Assembly (NCBI GenBank): GCA_013290125.1 | Contig: JABCYQ010000025.1 | Span: 1-40,547, forward strand | DNA length: 40,547 bases | Source of the DNA: Vulcanimicrobiota bacterium | GTDB lineage: Bacteria > Vulcanimicrobiota > Vulcanimicrobiia > Eremiobacterales > Eremiobacteraceae | Direction of reading: 5' to 3' | Shown here: positions 38,366 to 40,547 of the stretch, one piece after another | How positions within the stretch are numbered: the stretch's first letter is position 1 | How the letters are laid out: every line of letters begins with the position of its first letter | The notes under the pieces: model-generated | Databases searched by the model: none | The model's input: the letters and a program-made list of their open reading frames with translations, nothing else | What the model was told of the DNA's origin: nothing | Program-made: the position numbers and the translations under genes

Positions 38366-39668
38366 CGGCCACGACCGAAGCTGCGTTGGCCGCAAGCCAT
38401 TCATCCGCGGCGCGCTCGGCGATGCGCATAACGTCGACGAGCGCCGTGCCATCGCGGTGTGCGATCGCCTTCACGTCGTCGTACTCTGGGCGCGCGCGTG
38501 GTCCGGCGGGTGTCTGCACCACCTTCATGCGGATCGCGCCGATCTCGGTCTCGATCGTATGGATGCTGCGAGGATTGACGGCGCGCCGGGCAGTCCAGCG
38601 CCGGACGCCTATCGAAGTCGTCTCGGTCAGAAGCGATGCGATCACCGCTTCGGCGCGTTCTGCGGACGCGAGTGCCGTCAACAGAATGCCGGGCCGGCCC
38701 TTCTTCATATGCGCGGGCGTCGTCCACACATCGAGCGCTCCGGCGGCGAAGAGGCGCTCAAAGACGTGTTCGTACGCTTGCGGATTCATGTCGTCGATAT
38801 TCGTCTCGATCTGCTCGACCTCGTCGGGCGAAGCGCCCGCGGACGCGTTTGACGTCTCCGTCACGTCGCCGATGATCACGCGCAGCACGTTTGCGAACGG
38901 GAAGTCCGAGCGACCGCTTCCATAACCTACGGCGCGAATCGTCATCGGCGGCCGCAGCGCAAACGTCGCGACCGTGGTCAAGATGGCCGCGCCGGTCGGC
39001 GTGACGAGTTCGCCGTCCACGTCGACGTCGTACGTCGGCGCGCCGCGGAGCAATTCCATCGTGGCCGGCGCCGGCGACGGCAGCGAGCCGTGCGCGGAAG
39101 AGATCGTGCCGTGACCGCATGGCAGCGGTGAGCAATACGCTTGCTCGATATCGAGCATGTAGAGGCCGAGCGCCGCGCCGACGATGTCCACGATCGCGTC
39201 GACTTGGCCGACTTCATGGAACGCGATCTCACTCACCGGCTGCCGGTGCACGCGCGCTTCTGCGTCACCTAGGCGATGGAAGATCGCGCGCGCCGTCTTC
39301 TCGACGGCCTCAGGCAGAGACCCGCCGCGGATCACGGCGAGTATTTCCGCGAGTGTGCGATGCGCTCCATGCCCAACGCCCGCTGCGCCCGTCGCATGGC
39401 CGGCGTGATCGTGGTCGGCGTGATCGTGGCCCGCGTGACCCTGGGCGTGATGATCGTAATCGTGATCCTCGCCTGGAACGCTAACATCCAGGTAGAGAGC
39501 GCCCAGTCCGCGCTTGTGGACCGGCATCGCGCTCATCGTCCAACCGCTCACGGGCAGGCGGCGAAGTTCGCGCTCCAACGCGTCGAGGCTCAAGCCCGCG
39601 TCGACGAGCGATCCGAGGATCATGTTCCCGCTCGCGCCGGCGAAACAGTCGAAGTATGCGATCCGCAC
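38358..39668 (-). CDS. larC: Nickel insertion protein LarC (pyridinium-3,5-bisthiocarboxylate nickel chelatase)
   Basis: LarC is a 436-residue protein that uses CTP to insert nickel into the dithiocarboxylated pyridinium nucleotide. The N-terminal segment is RIAYFDCFAGASGNM. A His/Asp-rich loop at 69-103 with about 14 histidines (EDHDYDHHAQGHAGHDH and beyond) is suited to nickel binding. SEIAFHEVGQVDAIVDIVG, AYCSPLPCGHGTISSAHG and PTGAAILTTV follow, and then the C-terminal domain (VEQIETNIDDMNPQAYEHV). The gene is one uninterrupted frame, unlike L. plantarum, where larC1/larC2 need a programmed frameshift. The start is GTG 39668, whose G is also the last base of the larB stop (TAGTG). It is co-translated with larB and larE. 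Confidence 0.94.
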   Translation of the reverse strand: MRIAYFDCFAGASGNMILGSLVDAGLSLDALERELRRLPVSGWTMSAMPVHKRGLGALYLDVSVPGEDHDYDHHAQGHAGHDHADHDHAGHATGAAGVGHGAHRTLAEILAVIRGGSLPEAVEKTARAIFHRLGDAEARVHRQPVSEIAFHEVGQVDAIVDIVGAALGLYMLDIEQAYCSPLPCGHGTISSAHGSLPSPAPATMELLRGAPTYDVDVDGELVTPTGAAILTTVATFALRPPMTIRAVGYGSGRSDFPFANVLRVIIGDVTETSNASAGASPDEVEQIETNIDDMNPQAYEHVFERLFAAGALDVWTTPAHMKKGRPGILLTALASAERAEAVIASLLTETTSIGVRRWTARRAVNPRSIHTIETEIGAIRMKVVQTPAGPRARPEYDDVKAIAHRDGTALVDVMRIAERAADEWLAANAASVVADA

Positions 39669-40450
39669 TATGCGCGATCCGTCTGGGCGCGGACTGCAGA
39701 CCGATTGATCCGCGACGCCGCGCATGCGGCGCCGAAGCCGTTGTCGATGTTCACGACCGCCACGCCGCCCGCGCAAGCGTTCAGCATGGTCAGCAAGGCA
39801 GCGAGTCCGCCGAATGAAGCGCCATAGCCGACGCTCGTCGGAACCGCGATCACCGGTTTGTCCGTCAGGCCGGCGATGACGCCGGGCAGCGCGCCGTCCA
39901 TGCCCGCGACGGCCACGACGACATTCGCGCTGCGCAGAGCGCCGATGTGACCGAGCACGCGGTGCAAACCTGCGACGCCCACATCGTCGACGCGCGCGAC
40001 CGCATTGCCCATGATGTCAAGACTGACCGCGGCCTCAGCGGCCACATCGCGGTCGGCGGTGCCTGCTGAGACGACACACACGCTGCCGACGCGCGGCAAC
40101 GGCTCGCGTTCGACAACGACGATGCGCGCATCGTCCTCATAGTGCGCGTCGGGCGCGAACGTTCGCACGGCGTCGAAATGCTCGCGCGTTGCGCGCGTGG
40201 CGAGCACGGTCGCGCCGCGGTTCAGCATGGCGAGCGCGATCGCGCCGACTTGATCGGGCGTTTTTCCGGGGCAGTAGATGACCTCAGGAAATCCGGTGCG
40301 CGTTGCGCGCAGATGATCGAGCGTTGCGAAGTCCAGTCCGTCGCCGGCTTGGCACGTGCCAAACGCCGCCGCGGCTTCATCGACTGAAATTGCGCCTTCG
40401 CGAACGGATTCGAGAATGCGTTCGAGCGTGGAACGGAGATCGTCGGGCAC
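39668..40450 (-). CDS. larB: Pyridinium-3,5-biscarboxylic acid mononucleotide synthase LarB
   Basis: LarB is a 260-residue protein that carboxylates nicotinic acid adenine dinucleotide at C5 and splits off AMP, the first step to the nickel-pincer nucleotide. The N-terminal helix region is followed by RTGFPEVIYCPGKTPDQV, the conserved family segment with a key Cys. An AIR-carboxylase (PurE)-like domain comes next: VVSAGTADRDVAAEAAVSLD, VVAVAGMDGALPGVIAGL and VIAVPTSVGYGASFGG. The C-terminus is GVAVVNIDNGFGAACAA. The start is GTG 40450; there is no strong ribosome site. larB-larC-larE form a compact operon. The lactate racemase larA, or another enzyme using the cofactor, is not in the window and may lie beyond the right edge. 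Confidence 0.94.
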   Translation of the reverse strand: MPDDLRSTLERILESVREGAISVDEAAAAFGTCQAGDGLDFATLDHLRATRTGFPEVIYCPGKTPDQVGAIALAMLNRGATVLATRATREHFDAVRTFAPDAHYEDDARIVVVEREPLPRVGSVCVVSAGTADRDVAAEAAVSLDIMGNAVARVDDVGVAGLHRVLGHIGALRSANVVVAVAGMDGALPGVIAGLTDKPVIAVPTSVGYGASFGGLAALLTMLNACAGGVAVVNIDNGFGAACAASRINRSAVRAQTDRA

Positions 40451-40547
40451 AGCGTCCGCGATTTCGCCTTTCGATCAACGCGGCCCCCTTGCGAAGGCGC
40501 GTGTCGTATGGCGAAGGAGAACGCGGGAATCCGCGGCGACCTGGTGA
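40451..40547. other. Right-edge sequence, unresolved
   Basis: The last 97 bases are too short to assign. On the plus strand ATG at 40508 opens MAKENAGIRGDLV up to the edge and could be the start of a divergent gene. On the minus strand, one frame (ending in TGA near 40477) could be the C-terminus of a gene upstream of larB. Neither can be decided here. Confidence 0.2.

Noticed and set aside
38358-39668. Programmed frameshift in larC as in Lactiplantibacillus plantarum
   Set aside because: The gene is one continuous frame covering both the N- and C-terminal LarC domains.

Overview
The window comes from a GC-rich, diderm, apparently aerobic heterotrophic bacterium. Evidence for an outer membrane is two very large TonB-dependent receptors with N-terminal carboxypeptidase-regulatory-like domains; evidence for respiratory acyl-CoA oxidation is two acyl-CoA dehydrogenases plus succinyl-CoA ligase. 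GTG and TTG starts, ATGA/TGATG gene overlaps and dense arrays of short GC-rich palindromes (core GGGCCGAC-loop-GTCGGCCC) are frequent. This combination recalls Candidatus Eremiobacterota or Acidobacteriota-like genomes, but no rRNA or marker gene is present and the assignment is a guess.

Layout. (1) 1-3495, minus strand: ftsE, ftsX, an M23 murein hydrolase and the start of an S41 C-terminal processing protease, a cell-division/peptidoglycan-remodelling operon. (2) 3553-5090, plus: an acyl-CoA dehydrogenase coupled to a small lipoprotein. (3) 5159-13532, minus: a propeller-like lipoprotein and two tandem paralogous TonB-dependent receptors. (4) 13746-19227, minus: thiolase, 3-hydroxyacyl-CoA dehydrogenase, acyl-CoA dehydrogenase, sucC and sucD, preceded by an ORF-free leader ending in an intrinsic terminator. 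(5) 19523-24772, minus: an isoprenylcysteine-methyltransferase-like membrane protein, rmd and gmd (GDP-D-rhamnose synthesis), an EamA transporter and an acyl-CoA thioesterase. gmd is interrupted by an in-frame 347-residue intein with a LAGLIDADG endonuclease domain. (6) 25053-27233, plus: ECF sigma factor, zinc-finger anti-sigma factor and a bactofilin-like membrane protein, all overlapping. (7) 27335-36900, minus: flippase, class III aminotransferase, P5C-type aldehyde dehydrogenase, second class III aminotransferase, two CoA-transferase subunits and a secreted M3 peptidase, which look like amino-acid/amine catabolism. (8) 37026-37472, plus: a small stress-protein-like gene. (9) 37571-40450, minus: larB-larC-larE for the nickel-pincer nucleotide cofactor, without larA in view.

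The most unusual content is the gmd intein, splitting the active-site NHE/SPRRG loop, and three families of palindromic repeats. These repeats sit in gaps between genes, notably at all three convergent gene junctions, and in several places have become coding sequence: an iterated 18-bp unit lies in the N-terminus of the M23 protein, a second family encodes the signal-peptide cleavage region of the M3 peptidase, and a half-repeat supplies the last codons of a lipoprotein. No CRISPR array, tRNA, rRNA or transposase gene was seen.
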